Source: Bacillus sp. 2205SS5-2
GTDB taxonomy: Bacteria > Bacillota > Bacilli > Bacillales > Bacillaceae_K
Assembly (NCBI RefSeq): GCF_037024155.1
Contig: NZ_JAYKTS010000034.1
Coordinates: 1 to 42,280, forward strand
Direction: 5' to 3'
Length of the DNA stretch: 42,280 nucleotides
A program made the translations under genes and the position numbers. Below are positions 16,979 through 25,852 of this stretch, in pieces (the first letter of the stretch is position 1; each line of letters begins with the position of its first letter). The notes beneath the pieces were generated by a model. The model was not told the DNA's origin. It saw only the letters and a list, made by a program, of their open reading frames with translations, and did not search any database.

Positions 16979-18313
16979 TTATACCAAGAAAATGAAATAG
17001 AGAACAAAAATAACAAACATTCCATACATAATCGGATGAATCTCTTTGATTCGCCCCTTCATTAGCATCGTGATCGGATAAAAAATAAAACCAATTGCAA
17101 TTCCTGTTGCAATGCTATAAGTTAACGGCATCGCAATAATAGTTAAAAACGCCGGTACTGCAATTTCGAATTTATTCCAATCAATCTTCCCTAGCGAGGA
17201 TACCATCAAGACACCAACGATAATCAAAGCAGGAGCGGTAACATGAGGAGTAATCACAGCTAATAAAGGAAAGAAGAATAATGATAATAAGAAGAATCCT
17301 GCTGTAACGACCGAGGCAAACCCCGACCGAGCACCCGCCGCTACTCCCGCGGATGATTCAATATACGAGGTCGTTGTTGAGGTTCCTAAGATCGCCCCAA
17401 CAACCGTTGCACTTGAATCGGCAAACAACGCTTTCCCCGCTCGTGGTAGTTTATTGTCTTTTAATAAATTGGCCTGATTCGCTACTGCGACTAATGTTCC
17501 TGCTGTATCAAAGAAATCAACGAATAAAAAAGTTAAAACGACGACTAGCATTTGGAGTGTAAATAAACTAGCTGGATCATTGAAGAGTGGCTCAAGTGCT
17601 GCTCCAAAAGTTGGCTCCAAACTTGGTACTGCGCCAACAATCGCATCCGGTTTGCCGACAACCCCAAAGATCATGCCTACAACAGCAGTGGCGACTAACC
17701 CAAAGAATATCCCACCTTTTACGCCGCGGGTAACTAGAATGACTGTAATAATGATTCCGAATATCGCTAGCAGTGTTGCACTATTTGTCAAATCTCCTAA
17801 ACCGACTAAAACCGCATCATTGTTCACGATAATTCCTGCATTTTGAAACCCAATAAACGTAATAAACAAACCGATACCCGCACCAACAGCATATTTCAAC
17901 TCCGACGGAATCGCGTTAATAATTTTTTCTCGAATCCCTGAAACCGTTAAAAGAATAAAAATAAGTCCTGAAATCAGCACACCTGTTAAAGCAGATTGCC
18001 AAGTAATTCCCATAGTTAAGATGACTGAAAAAGCAAAGAAAGCATTGAGTCCCATTCCCGGCGCAAGCGCAATCGGGTATTTCGCTAACAGTCCCATAAT
18101 TAACGACCCAATAGCTGCAGCTAATGCGGTAGCCACAAATACAGCACCATAGTCCATTCTCATTGAATCTGGAAGATCCGGAATGGCTTGTAATGATAAA
18201 GTCATCGGATTGACCACAAGAATGTACGCCATCGACAAGAAAGTCGTTAATCCCCCGATAAATTCCCGGCTAAAATTGGTGCCAAGTTCGTCAAATCGAA
18301 AAAATTTCTTCAT
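16979..18313 (-). CDS. pbuG: Hypoxanthine/guanine permease, NCS2 AzgA-like family
   Basis: A 444-residue permease with about 12-14 hydrophobic segments. Family motifs are MAYILVVNPMTLS near residue 28, ALAPGMGLNAFFAFSVILTMG near residue 82, and LFVDFFDTAGTLVAVANQA near residue 265, with TSTTTSYIESSAGVAAGARSG further on. This is the purine branch of NCS2/AzgA, which takes up hypoxanthine and guanine by proton symport. The ATG follows GGGGGAATAG. The gene has a guanine-type riboswitch and terminator in its leader, matching pbuG of Bacillus. It lies downstream of guaA with its own promoter. Its last codons are intact despite the repeat inserted at the stop. Confidence 0.94.
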   Translation of the reverse strand: MKKFFRFDELGTNFSREFIGGLTTFLSMAYILVVNPMTLSLQAIPDLPDSMRMDYGAVFVATALAAAIGSLIMGLLAKYPIALAPGMGLNAFFAFSVILTMGITWQSALTGVLISGLIFILLTVSGIREKIINAIPSELKYAVGAGIGLFITFIGFQNAGIIVNNDAVLVGLGDLTNSATLLAIFGIIITVILVTRGVKGGIFFGLVATAVVGMIFGVVGKPDAIVGAVPSLEPTFGAALEPLFNDPASLFTLQMLVVVLTFLFVDFFDTAGTLVAVANQANLLKDNKLPRAGKALFADSSATVVGAILGTSTTTSYIESSAGVAAGARSGFASVVTAGFFLLSLFFFPLLAVITPHVTAPALIIVGVLMVSSLGKIDWNKFEIAVPAFLTIIAMPLTYSIATGIAIGFIFYPITMLMKGRIKEIHPIMYGMFVIFVLYFIFLV

Positions 18314-18379
18314 TATTCTATTCCCCCATTTAACGTCTTAATACATTTCTGACGCTTTCTCTATCCCCAATACGCATAG

Positions 18380-18413
18380 AAAAAACGCCTTGAACCGTCC
18401 GGCTCAAGGCGTT
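18380..18413 (-). terminator. Riboswitch-controlled terminator in the pbuG leader
   Basis: AACGCCTTGA, a 10-base loop and TCAAGGCGTTTTTTC on the minus strand, between the aptamer and pbuG. It is the expression platform: purine binding would favour this stem and stop transcription. Confidence 0.88.
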
Positions 18414-18489
18414 GACTTTAGGTGAATAGAACACTAGAAAAAGAGAATGATAGATTGTCATCATACTTATTTTATCACTAGTGGTTCTA

Positions 18490-18564
18490 TTACCTCGTAG
18501 TCAAGCCATTTACGGTAGCTCGGTAGAAACTTTCGGGCCTTATTCCCGACATTATACGACGTAA
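18490..18564 (-). ncRNA. Purine riboswitch (guanine type) upstream of pbuG
   Basis: On the minus strand the aptamer holds GTATAAT, then GGGAATAAGGCCCG with loop L2, AAGTTTCTACC, and GCTACCGTAAATGGC with L3, then GACTACGAG. The P1 stem TTACGTCGTA pairs with TACGAGGTAA apart from one G-G. The base in GACTACG that contacts the ligand is C, so guanine or hypoxanthine is expected rather than adenine. Confidence 0.95.
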
Positions 18565-18593
18565 TCTCTGTTTAATTTGTAATCCCATTTATT

Positions 18594-18622
18594 ATTTTAG
18601 CAATATAACATATGGTCGTCAA
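18594..18622 (-). promoter_or_regulatory. Promoter of the pbuG transcript
   Basis: On the minus strand TTGACG, 17 bases, TAAAAT, ending about 30 bases before the riboswitch P1 stem. Confidence 0.7.
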
Positions 18623-18669
18623 GTTAAAAAGCGAACGTTTTTATTTTTTTATCAATAAATGTTCGTGTA

Positions 18670-20223
18670 TCATTCCCACTCAATCGTCGCTGGTGGCTTA
18701 CTCGTAATATCATACACAACGCGGTTAATATGGTCCACTTCATTCACGATTCGTGTCGAAATGACCTCCAGCACATCCCAAGGTACTCTCGCCCAATCGG
18801 ATGTCATCCCATCGATTGAAGTAACCGCACGAATTCCAATTGTATAATCATATGTGCGAGCGTCTCCCATTACTCCAACACTGCGAATATCCGGAAGCAC
18901 GGTAAAATATTGCCATATATCACGATCCAATCCCGCTTTTTTAATTTCTTCACGTAAAATCGCATCCGACTCTCGAACAATCTCAAGTTTTTCTTCGGAA
19001 ATGGCTCCAAGAACACGGATGCCTAATCCAGGACCCGGGAATGGTTGACGCCAAACAATCTCATCTGGAATACCCAGCTCACTTCCCAAAGCTCGAACCT
19101 CATCTTTAAATAATGTATTCAGAGGTTCAATGAGTTGAAATGCCATATCTTCAGGTAATCCGCCGACATTATGATGAGATTTTATCGTTTGAGCCGTGGC
19201 TGTTCCACTCTCAATAATATCGGTATATAATGTTCCTTGTGCTAAAAATTCAATTCCCTCTAATTTAGTCGATTCATCATCAAATACATAAATAAATTCA
19301 TTTCCAATAATTTTTCTTTTTTGCTCAGGATCTGATACACCTTCTAACTTCGTCATAAAACGATCCTTCGCATCTACCTTGATGACATTCATATGAAAAC
19401 CCTCAGTAAAAGTCTTCATCACTGCATCTGCTTCACCTTTACGAAGTAATCCATGATCCACAAAAATACAAGTTAACTGATTGCCAATCGCTTTATGAAT
19501 TAACACCGCGACAACCGATGAGTCAACACCGCCACTTAATGCGCATAGTACTTTTTTATCGCCAACTAACGAACGAATTTTGTCCATCTCTACGTCGATA
19601 AAGTTCTCCATTGACCAATCTCCTTTGCATTCACACACTTCAAACACAAAGTTTTTAATCACTTCATTTCCATGAACCGAGTGACGAACTTCTGGGTGAA
19701 ACTGAACAGCATATAGCTTGCGACTTTCATCACTCATTGAGGCAATCGGGCAAGATGCATTCGTTCCATTTACCGTAAAACCTGCTGGTGCTTCAACAAC
19801 CAAATCACCATGACTCATCCAGACAACCTGTTCAGCTGGCAACCCTTTAAGCAAGGATGACATATTCTCCACCTTCATGGTCGCTTTTCCGTATTCACGG
19901 TGTGTCGCTCTCTCCACTTTTCCACCAAAATGCTTCGTCATCAACTGCATGCCGTAGCAAATCCCCATGATTGGAATGCCGAGCTCAAAAATCTCTTCAT
20001 CACACGAGAAAGCACTTTCCCCATAAACAGAGTTCGGTCCTCCAGAAAAAATTATTCCAGCCGGATTCATGCGTTTAATTTCATCCGCTGTAATCGTATG
20101 TGGGTGCAACTCACTATAGACGCCAAATTCACGAATTCTTCTCGTTATTAATTGATTATATTGACTACCAAAATCCAATACAACAATCATTTCTTGCTGC
20201 TGCAGTTCCGTTTTTCCTACCAC
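18670..20223 (-). CDS. guaA: GMP synthase (glutamine-hydrolysing)
   Basis: A 517-residue enzyme that converts XMP to GMP with ATP and glutamine. Residues about 10-200 are the class I glutaminase with Cys in [16 protein letters not shown] and His-Glu in [10 protein letters not shown]. Residues about 210-400 are the ATP pyrophosphatase with the P-loop [15 protein letters not shown]. The C-terminal part holds [15 protein letters not shown] and ends with KPPATIEWE, the dimerisation and XMP-binding tail. Length is normal (about 513 in relatives). The start is GTG at 20223 with GAGGTGATCTT upstream. Its long leader holds a guanine riboswitch, so its end product represses it. Confidence 0.97.
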   Translation of the reverse strand: MVGKTELQQQEMIVVLDFGSQYNQLITRRIREFGVYSELHPHTITADEIKRMNPAGIIFSGGPNSVYGESAFSCDEEIFELGIPIMGICYGMQLMTKHFGGKVERATHREYGKATMKVENMSSLLKGLPAEQVVWMSHGDLVVEAPAGFTVNGTNASCPIASMSDESRKLYAVQFHPEVRHSVHGNEVIKNFVFEVCECKGDWSMENFIDVEMDKIRSLVGDKKVLCALSGGVDSSVVAVLIHKAIGNQLTCIFVDHGLLRKGEADAVMKTFTEGFHMNVIKVDAKDRFMTKLEGVSDPEQKRKIIGNEFIYVFDDESTKLEGIEFLAQGTLYTDIIESGTATAQTIKSHHNVGGLPEDMAFQLIEPLNTLFKDEVRALGSELGIPDEIVWRQPFPGPGLGIRVLGAISEEKLEIVRESDAILREEIKKAGLDRDIWQYFTVLPDIRSVGVMGDARTYDYTIGIRAVTSIDGMTSDWARVPWDVLEVISTRIVNEVDHINRVVYDITSKPPATIEWE

Positions 20224-20261
20224 AAGATCACCTCATTAGTTTATTCGTTTTCATGCGACCA

Positions 20262-20345
20262 ATATAAGGCACAGGGCGCACTTTGCCTTATGACAGGTCT
20301 TGCCTTTTGACCTCGAGCCGATAGTCCTTGAGCTAAACACTTATC
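20262..20345 (-). repeat. Dyad-rich insert in the guaA leader, probably a degenerate interspersed repeat
   Basis: TAAGGCACAGGGCGCACTTTGCCTTA at 20265-20290 is an imperfect 26-base palindrome (outer seven bases pair perfectly). It is followed by CTTGCCTTTTGACCTCGAGC and by CTTATCTAGCTCC. The TAGCTCC and CTCGAG blocks remind me of a repeat often seen between genes of Bacillus species, but I cannot confirm this. It separates the riboswitch terminator from the guaA ribosome binding site. Confidence 0.4.
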
Positions 20346-20377
20346 TAGCTCCAAAAAATCACACTCTCTTTCCCAAT

Positions 20378-20425
20378 AAAAAAAACTAGAATCCACCTTT
20401 AATAAATAAAGGCAGAATTCTAGTT
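20378..20425 (-). terminator. Riboswitch-controlled terminator in the guaA leader
   Basis: On the minus strand AACTAGAATTCTGCCTTTA and TAAAGG..ATTCTAGTT fold into a long stem with a small internal loop, followed by a run of eight T. It lies 28 bases after the aptamer. Confidence 0.88.
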
Positions 20426-20452
20426 CACTCTTAAGAAGCTACAAGAATACTG

Positions 20453-20523
20453 CCTTCATAGTCAGACCATTTACGGCGGTCCGGTAGAGACTCTCGATCC
20501 TTATTATCGAGGATATACGAAGG
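20453..20523 (-). ncRNA. Purine riboswitch (guanine type) upstream of guaA
   Basis: The minus strand reads CCTTCGTATATCCTCGATAA, TAAGGATCGAGAG, TCTCTACCGGACCGCCGTAA, ATGGTCTGACTATGAAGG. P1 (CCTTCGTA with TATGAAGG), the L2 core ATAA(T)AAGG, the J2/3 TCTCTACC and the L3 CCGTAAA are all present. GACTATG carries C at the ligand-pairing position, so guanine is expected. J2/3 has TCTCTACC where most members have TTTCTACC. Confidence 0.94.
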
Positions 20524-20547
20524 GCAAGTTCTTTAATAATTTTCCTC

Positions 20548-20576
20548 ATTTTAAACCTTGTAGCATCATAGGTCAA
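20548..20576 (-). promoter_or_regulatory. Promoter of the guaA transcript
   Basis: TTGACC, 17 bases, TAAAAT on the minus strand. The -35 box overlaps the stop codon of the transglutaminase gene, so guaA can be transcribed apart from the upstream genes. Confidence 0.72.
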
Positions 20577-22774
20577 CCCGCTGTTTTTTTAATTAAATTT
20601 TCCCACAATTCCTTTAATTCATTCCAATCGCCCTCTTTGCTTGCACCATACAACCTTTTTTCATAGACTCTTGTCAACGAGGTCATTTCCCTTGTACCGA
20701 AGAAAGAGTCGATATAATGGGCATATGAGCGTAGCGTTTGGTCATCTTCCTTTTTTAATCCGTAACGCTCAAGTTGGCGCAACAAAGCTACATAAGCTTT
20801 CATAAAATTTTTATCTTGCTTCTTATTTCCATAACGAATCATTAAAACATAAGGTAGCCACTTCGCTCGGCGAATATACAAGAATAATAGAAGTCCTACG
20901 AGGACCGTTGTCCCGGAGAGAAGTTTAAACCAATGATTTATGAAATAGTTTTTCACTTTCGTCCCCGTCGATTCACTCTCAGGAGAAGAACCATCACTTA
21001 GTTCATCCGGCATTAAATCTTGATCCGGTGTTTCAGTTTTTTCTACCGGTGCCACTACTTCTTCGTTGGGATTTTCATCGGTCGGTTCGTCTAACGTTTG
21101 CCGATAGTTCACGGAATTACTAAAGCCTACGGTCGGTTCAAATGGAACCCAACCTGCTTCAGGGAAATAAACTTCCACCCATGAATGAGCATTATTATTG
21201 GTTACATCATATTGTTTATAGCTATTTTCTAATGATTTCACAAACTCACCATCTGTAAATCCCTTCACCCATCGGGCTGGAACACCAACAGACCGAAGAA
21301 GAACCACCATCGATGTAGAATAGTTATCACAATAGCCTCGCATGGAATCAAATAGAAACTGGTCGACATAGTCATCTTCCGGACCCGGAATTAACACATC
21401 TTCTTGATCATACACAAAGCCATTTCGGCGAAAATACCCCTCAACAGCTCTAGCCTTGTCATACCAGTTGGTTTCATTACTCGTAATTTCTTCTGCTAGT
21501 AAACTTACTCTCTCTGGCAACTCTGGTGGAAGCTGAGTGTAAAGTTGGTATAGTTTCGACTCTTTTAACTCTTCGGCACCCTCCATCTTCTTCATGTCAT
21601 CAATTATATAAGCTGGCTCACGGTAAGTGACCGAATATTCCTTGATTATGACATTTTTATCGTTTTTCGTCGGACGTATTTTTTCTGTTAATATGTTATA
21701 TGTCATCTGTAAATCTTCTCTAGTGCCAAAAGTGACCTTTTCTAGTCCGTAGGGGTACGCGACATGAGCGTAAAAATTCGAAATGGCTTTTACATTTTCC
21801 TTCACTTCTTCTTTTGTCGGATCATGAAACAAATAGGGGATTGACTGTTCTTGTTCAAAAGAGGTGGAATCTTCGCCATTTTCCACAATCCAACCTTTTC
21901 CGGTATAGACACTTTTCGTTTCTATCTTCCAATAATGCCCATTTTTTACTTCAGTTTGATAAATGAGGGTATCATCCCCTATAAATGGTCCCCCTAGAAC
22001 CGAGTCATTTTCACCATACCCAATTTTGCTGACTCCTCCAGGTCCTACCCCGCTATCTGGATTTAAACTTGTAATATATGGAACAGGATCTGGCCATTTC
22101 GGCTGCTGAGCTTTCGGAGCGATATAAGCAAATAGCGAGGTTAGTGATACCATAAGCAATAATGGGATGACCCATCGCTGAAAAACACGGCCAGCATTTC
22201 GGAAGTTTTCCTTAGAGGATAGCTTCTCTAATGCCAATAACCCGAGCAAGATAAAGCCGAGAATGACTGTACGGATAATAGAGAACTTCGCATCATAGAC
22301 TGTGAAGGTATCTAGAATCGCAATATAGATGATCGTCACTACAAAAAAGAGAAACATACTTCTTTTAATATCGAGCCAGTAGTTTACCAAATACGTCATT
22401 AGCCAAAGTAAGATAAAAAACAATAGCGTGCGGAGTGGATTGGTTAATTGTGTCCATTCCTGCTGAAAAATCCAGCCAACACCCGCAAAGACATCGCCTA
22501 GCAACAGACCGACCCATTCAAAGCTTAGAAGGGGCACGGAATAGTAGAGTGCATGAATGCTATACAACACTACTAGTGTTTTCAGGGCGAGAGATAGCCA
22601 TACACTTGCTTGATAATAAGCTAAACAAAGAGACATAAAAATAAAAAACAAAAAGTAATTGATATCCCCCGTGTCTGTTACTACCTCTAGAGGACGTAGC
22701 CACTCCCAAAGTAAGATGAAGCCCATAAGAAAGAAAGTGGCTCGTTGCCAATTTTTCTGTACATATTCACTCAT
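20573..22774 (-). CDS. yebA: TgpA-type membrane transglutaminase-like protein
   Basis: A 733-residue membrane protein. About six hydrophobic segments lie in residues 1-215. An extracytoplasmic part follows, with a transglutaminase-like domain at about residues 410-560: Cys in SMRGYCDNYSTSMVVLLRS, then GVPARWVKGF, and His in NNNAHSWVEVYFPEAGWVPF. A further membrane helix lies near residue 635 and the cytoplasmic tail has the DUF4129-like LRQLERYGLKKEDDQTLRSY. TgpA relatives commonly lie beside MoxR and DUF58 genes, as here; the substrate is unknown. The start overlaps the DUF58 stop by four bases (ATGA). The symbol is given by gene order with Bacillus subtilis. Confidence 0.9.
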   Translation of the reverse strand: MSEYVQKNWQRATFFLMGFILLWEWLRPLEVVTDTGDINYFLFFIFMSLCLAYYQASVWLSLALKTLVVLYSIHALYYSVPLLSFEWVGLLLGDVFAGVGWIFQQEWTQLTNPLRTLLFFILLWLMTYLVNYWLDIKRSMFLFFVVTIIYIAILDTFTVYDAKFSIIRTVILGFILLGLLALEKLSSKENFRNAGRVFQRWVIPLLLMVSLTSLFAYIAPKAQQPKWPDPVPYITSLNPDSGVGPGGVSKIGYGENDSVLGGPFIGDDTLIYQTEVKNGHYWKIETKSVYTGKGWIVENGEDSTSFEQEQSIPYLFHDPTKEEVKENVKAISNFYAHVAYPYGLEKVTFGTREDLQMTYNILTEKIRPTKNDKNVIIKEYSVTYREPAYIIDDMKKMEGAEELKESKLYQLYTQLPPELPERVSLLAEEITSNETNWYDKARAVEGYFRRNGFVYDQEDVLIPGPEDDYVDQFLFDSMRGYCDNYSTSMVVLLRSVGVPARWVKGFTDGEFVKSLENSYKQYDVTNNNAHSWVEVYFPEAGWVPFEPTVGFSNSVNYRQTLDEPTDENPNEEVVAPVEKTETPDQDLMPDELSDGSSPESESTGTKVKNYFINHWFKLLSGTTVLVGLLLFLYIRRAKWLPYVLMIRYGNKKQDKNFMKAYVALLRQLERYGLKKEDDQTLRSYAHYIDSFFGTREMTSLTRVYEKRLYGASKEGDWNELKELWENLIKKTAG

Positions 22775-23988
22775 GCTCGTTTCACCTCCGAAAAGGCAGA
22801 TTGAAATTGCCCTTCACGACAAACCTTGACAACTATCCCTCGAGAAGCAGCTAACGCCTGCATACTTTGTTCATTCAAGCTGAGCTTCTCGTCTTTTTTC
22901 TTCACTAAAAAGATGACAACCGAAGGATTATTTTTAGCATAGTGTTGAAGAGCATAAATGGTTTCTTTCGCCAAAGTTGAAGTGACCATCAGCATCGTTG
23001 CTGACTGCTGATAATTAATTCCTGCTCCTTCTAAAATTTTCGCTAATGAAGAAGGGCTATCATCTTGCACCTTCGCTAAATGGTAAAACAATTGTTGCAT
23101 TTGCTCTTGTCCATCTCGAATCGGTGAGGAATAATAATTTTCCCCAAATGACAACAACCCCGTCTGCGCTCCCTTTTTCAAGACAGCTCGGATGACCGAT
23201 GCTGTAAAAGTTACAAGATCATCAAAAGCCGGAGCAGGCGTACGGTCTAACAACACTAACACATCATGAGACTGTCGTTCTTCAAACTCTTTCGTTTTTA
23301 ATGTATTCGTACGGGCAAATGACTTCCAGTGTATCCACGAAAAACGATCTCCCGATTGATATTCACGAATACCCGTTGCCATCGTCGTGTCTTTTTGGAT
23401 TTTAATATTTGAAGATGCCAACCCTTGATCAAACTGATTTTCTAGAGGGCGATAAATCACCTCGACATAGGAAGGATACACGAGCACCTCCTCGTCTAGC
23501 AGGATTAGACGTTCTTTCGTAAATAGTCCAAAAATATCTCCTGTACCTATTCGTATACCTGAAAAAACATGCTCTCCTCGGGGAAGTTGATCGACGGTGT
23601 ATTCTAGTTGGATCTCTCGTTGAAACCCAGGATAAACAATACTTTTTGCTACATCATAGGGAGAATAGCGAAAGATTGTCGGCGTAACCAAATCTTCTAC
23701 TAATAAATAAAATAACGGAAAAGGAAATCGTCTTCTTATGGTAATCGTAATAGTTAGAGAATCCCCTGCTTTCAAAGCCTTTGTCTTTAGGTTTCGTTCT
23801 ACTTCCATTTCTGCTAACGGGTAAAAAAACAACAATAGCGCATAGAAAGAAAAAGGAAGAAAACTATAAAAGAGAAACCAGCTAACAAATCCTCCTTGAA
23901 ACATTGCGTACGAAAACGTAACTCCCAAAAGGAGAAGCAGTAGCAAAATCTTCCCAACTACTTTTACCCATTGAAGTTTTTGTCTCAT
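22771..23988 (-). CDS. yeaD: DUF58 domain protein
   Basis: A 405-residue protein with two membrane segments in residues 10-60 and a DUF58 domain centred on residues about 195-245 (REYQSGDRFSWIHWKSFART, then LKTKEFEERQSHDVLVLLDR). DUF58 proteins have a von Willebrand-like fold and normally form a unit with a MoxR ATPase and a transglutaminase-like membrane protein. The start follows the MoxR stop directly (TAAATG) and its end overlaps the next gene by four bases, so the three are translationally linked. Function is unknown beyond this association. Confidence 0.88.
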   Translation of the reverse strand: MRQKLQWVKVVGKILLLLLLLGVTFSYAMFQGGFVSWFLFYSFLPFSFYALLLFFYPLAEMEVERNLKTKALKAGDSLTITITIRRRFPFPLFYLLVEDLVTPTIFRYSPYDVAKSIVYPGFQREIQLEYTVDQLPRGEHVFSGIRIGTGDIFGLFTKERLILLDEEVLVYPSYVEVIYRPLENQFDQGLASSNIKIQKDTTMATGIREYQSGDRFSWIHWKSFARTNTLKTKEFEERQSHDVLVLLDRTPAPAFDDLVTFTASVIRAVLKKGAQTGLLSFGENYYSSPIRDGQEQMQQLFYHLAKVQDDSPSSLAKILEGAGINYQQSATMLMVTSTLAKETIYALQHYAKNNPSVVIFLVKKKDEKLSLNEQSMQALAASRGIVVKVCREGQFQSAFSEVKRA

Positions 23989-24942
23989 TTACCTCACAAC
24001 CTTTTGAATGGGAACAGGAATGCGGGCGATAATTCGATCAATAATTTCCTCCGCAGTAATACCTTCATAGCGGGCCTCAGATTTCAAAATGATTCGATGA
24101 GAGAACACAAATGGCGCTAAAAATTGCACATCATCCGGAATGACATAGGATCTACCATATAAGAGTGCATAGGCCTGACAAGCTTTCATCAAGGCGATGG
24201 AACCACGCGGGCTTGCGCCTAAGTACACACTTGCATGCTGTCGTGATCTCGTAGCAATCTCGACTATGTATTTTTTTATCGTCGTATCCACATGAATCTC
24301 CTTTACCTGCTCTTGAAGATCCATTAATTCCTCCAATGTCATCACCGGAGTCAAATGATCAATTGGTTGAGATCTTTGCGCGCGGTCCAAAACATCCATT
24401 TCTTCTTGAATACTTGGATACCCCATTTTCATCTTTAATAAAAAACGATCAAGTTGCGCTTCTGGAAGTGGGTACGTCCCCTCATACTCAATCGGATTTT
24501 GAGTGGCCATTACGAAGAACGGAGTACCTAGTGGTCTTGTTACCCCATCAATCGTTACATTCTTTTCTTCCATTCCTTCTAATAAAGCAGATTGGGTCTT
24601 TGGCGACGTCCGATTAATTTCATCTGCCAGTATAATATTTCCCATAATCGGACCAGGGCGGAATTCAAATTCAAGTTCCTTCGGATTATAAATCGACACC
24701 CCTATCACATCTGATGGAAGTAAGTCAGGCGTAAACTGTATCCGTTTAAATGCAGCCCCAACAGACTTCGCTAATGAGCGGACCATCATCGTTTTTCCCA
24801 CTCCTGGTACATCCTCCAACAACACATGCCCACCAGACAATAACGCTACAATACTTAACTCAGCTACCTCTCTCTTTCCAATCATGACCTTCTCAATATT
24901 ATCTATCACTTCTTTAAGCTTGGCATGTTGAATATCTCTCAT
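23989..24942 (-). CDS. yeaC: MoxR-family AAA+ ATPase
   Basis: A 317-residue cytoplasmic ATPase. Walker A reads LLEDVPGVGKTMMV near residue 38, Walker B reads NIILADEINRTSPKTQSALL near residue 105, sensor 1 is in FVMATQNPIEYEGTYPLPEA, and the C-terminal lid has GASPRGSIALMKACQAYALL. MoxR ATPases are thought to act as chaperones for VWA or DUF58 partners, here the next gene. The reading frame opens with TTG at 24945, but ATG at 24942 is the better start, with GGGAGGAG spaced six bases upstream. Confidence 0.92.
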   Translation of the reverse strand: MRDIQHAKLKEVIDNIEKVMIGKREVAELSIVALLSGGHVLLEDVPGVGKTMMVRSLAKSVGAAFKRIQFTPDLLPSDVIGVSIYNPKELEFEFRPGPIMGNIILADEINRTSPKTQSALLEGMEEKNVTIDGVTRPLGTPFFVMATQNPIEYEGTYPLPEAQLDRFLLKMKMGYPSIQEEMDVLDRAQRSQPIDHLTPVMTLEELMDLQEQVKEIHVDTTIKKYIVEIATRSRQHASVYLGASPRGSIALMKACQAYALLYGRSYVIPDDVQFLAPFVFSHRIILKSEARYEGITAEEIIDRIIARIPVPIQKVVR

Positions 24943-24945
24943 CAA

Positions 24946-25274
24946 AATTCTCCTCCCGCAACTATAGATACTATTTAATTGTCTATCTACTAATAATCCA
25001 TTGAAAATTCAAAATTATCCATACTCTAACTATATTAAAATGCGAGACCATTGTATACAGTCTCACGTGAGAAAGTGCAATGTTTGTACAAACTATTGAT
25101 GGATATTAACGAATTGATTATCCTCATAAAGAGGGTAATGGTCGACTTATGAGGATAATTTCTGGAGCCTCTTCCAAAAGAATTGCTAGAATTACTATCT
25201 CGTTGTAAATATCAAGAAAACAACATGAAATCAGCTTACGAAGATCATATGCTAGCTGGTGCATTTTTTAAATA
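24946..25274. other. Gene-free stretch upstream of the moxR gene
   Basis: No complete gene is seen. CTCATAAAGAGGGTAATGGTC GACTTATGAG (25115-25150) is a loose dyad. A short plus-strand frame at about 25171-25276 reads LPKELLELLSRCKYQENNMK then AYEDHMLAGAFFK. It looks like a protein remnant with good coding character, but I do not recognise it. The moxR promoter should lie near 24970-25020. Confidence 0.4.
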
Positions 25275-25714
25275 GGCTCTTTTCGTATAATCTGTTGCTC
25301 TTGGCAAAAGAAACAACAGGTAGTAAGGTTTTTTCTTTTGATTTTCTATTTTCTGTTTGAAAATGAAAAATTTCTTGTTAGGAAAAGTGCACAAATTCTT
25401 ACCAGCAAAGGGTTTCACTCCTATTCGAATCAGTCTATAAACGTTGATATAGCTTTGTTTCAGGCATCATTTCGTCTATTTTTGATGGAAATCATCAGTG
25501 AAATGGGCAATTTAATTAAAAATCAGATAAAATAGCCACAATGTATACGAAAAACTCGATGGCAGCGCTCACGTCACGCCGCCACCACCTATCATGAAAA
25601 AAAGTAATTTCAACCCCAATAATGGTATAAACCCGATATGTTTAAGGTAAACTTACTAATTTGACGATACCTAAATATTCCTTTTTTCATACAAAGAGCC
25701 TTGCGAAAACAGCC
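25275..25714 (+). repeat. Hybrid and interrupted copy of the dispersed repeat
   Basis: The left half is subtype II (GGCTCTTTTCGTATAATCTG, TTGCTCTTGGCAAAAGAAAC, AAGGTTTTTT, GGGTTTCACTCCTATTCGAA). From the shared TTCGAA it passes into subtype I (CAGTCTATAAACGTTGATAT, ATTTCGTCTATTTTTGATGG, CACAATGTATACGAA to 25550). About 142 unrelated bases follow, then AAAGAGCC (25693-25700) and directly TTGCGAAAACAGCC, a second repeat end. The unrelated segment sits at the same point where the IS110 copies sit in other repeats. Confidence 0.75.
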
Positions 25715-25766
25715 TGAGAAGAAAACCACTTAAAAAAGGCGCAGGTTCTTAACTTTGAATAAAGCA

Positions 25767-25810
25767 GAAAAGAACGCAAGCAGATTATTTAATCTACTTC
25801 CGCTCTTTTC
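25767..25810 (-). terminator. Terminator of nadE
   Basis: On the minus strand GAAAAGAGCGGAAGTAGAT and ATCTGCTTGCGTTCTTTTC form a long stem with few mismatches, about 43 bases past the stop. There is a TTTTC tail rather than a long T-run. Confidence 0.7.
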
Positions 25811-25852
25811 AGTTGCCAATATCATATTAGACGTTTGCCAGCTCCGCTTTCC

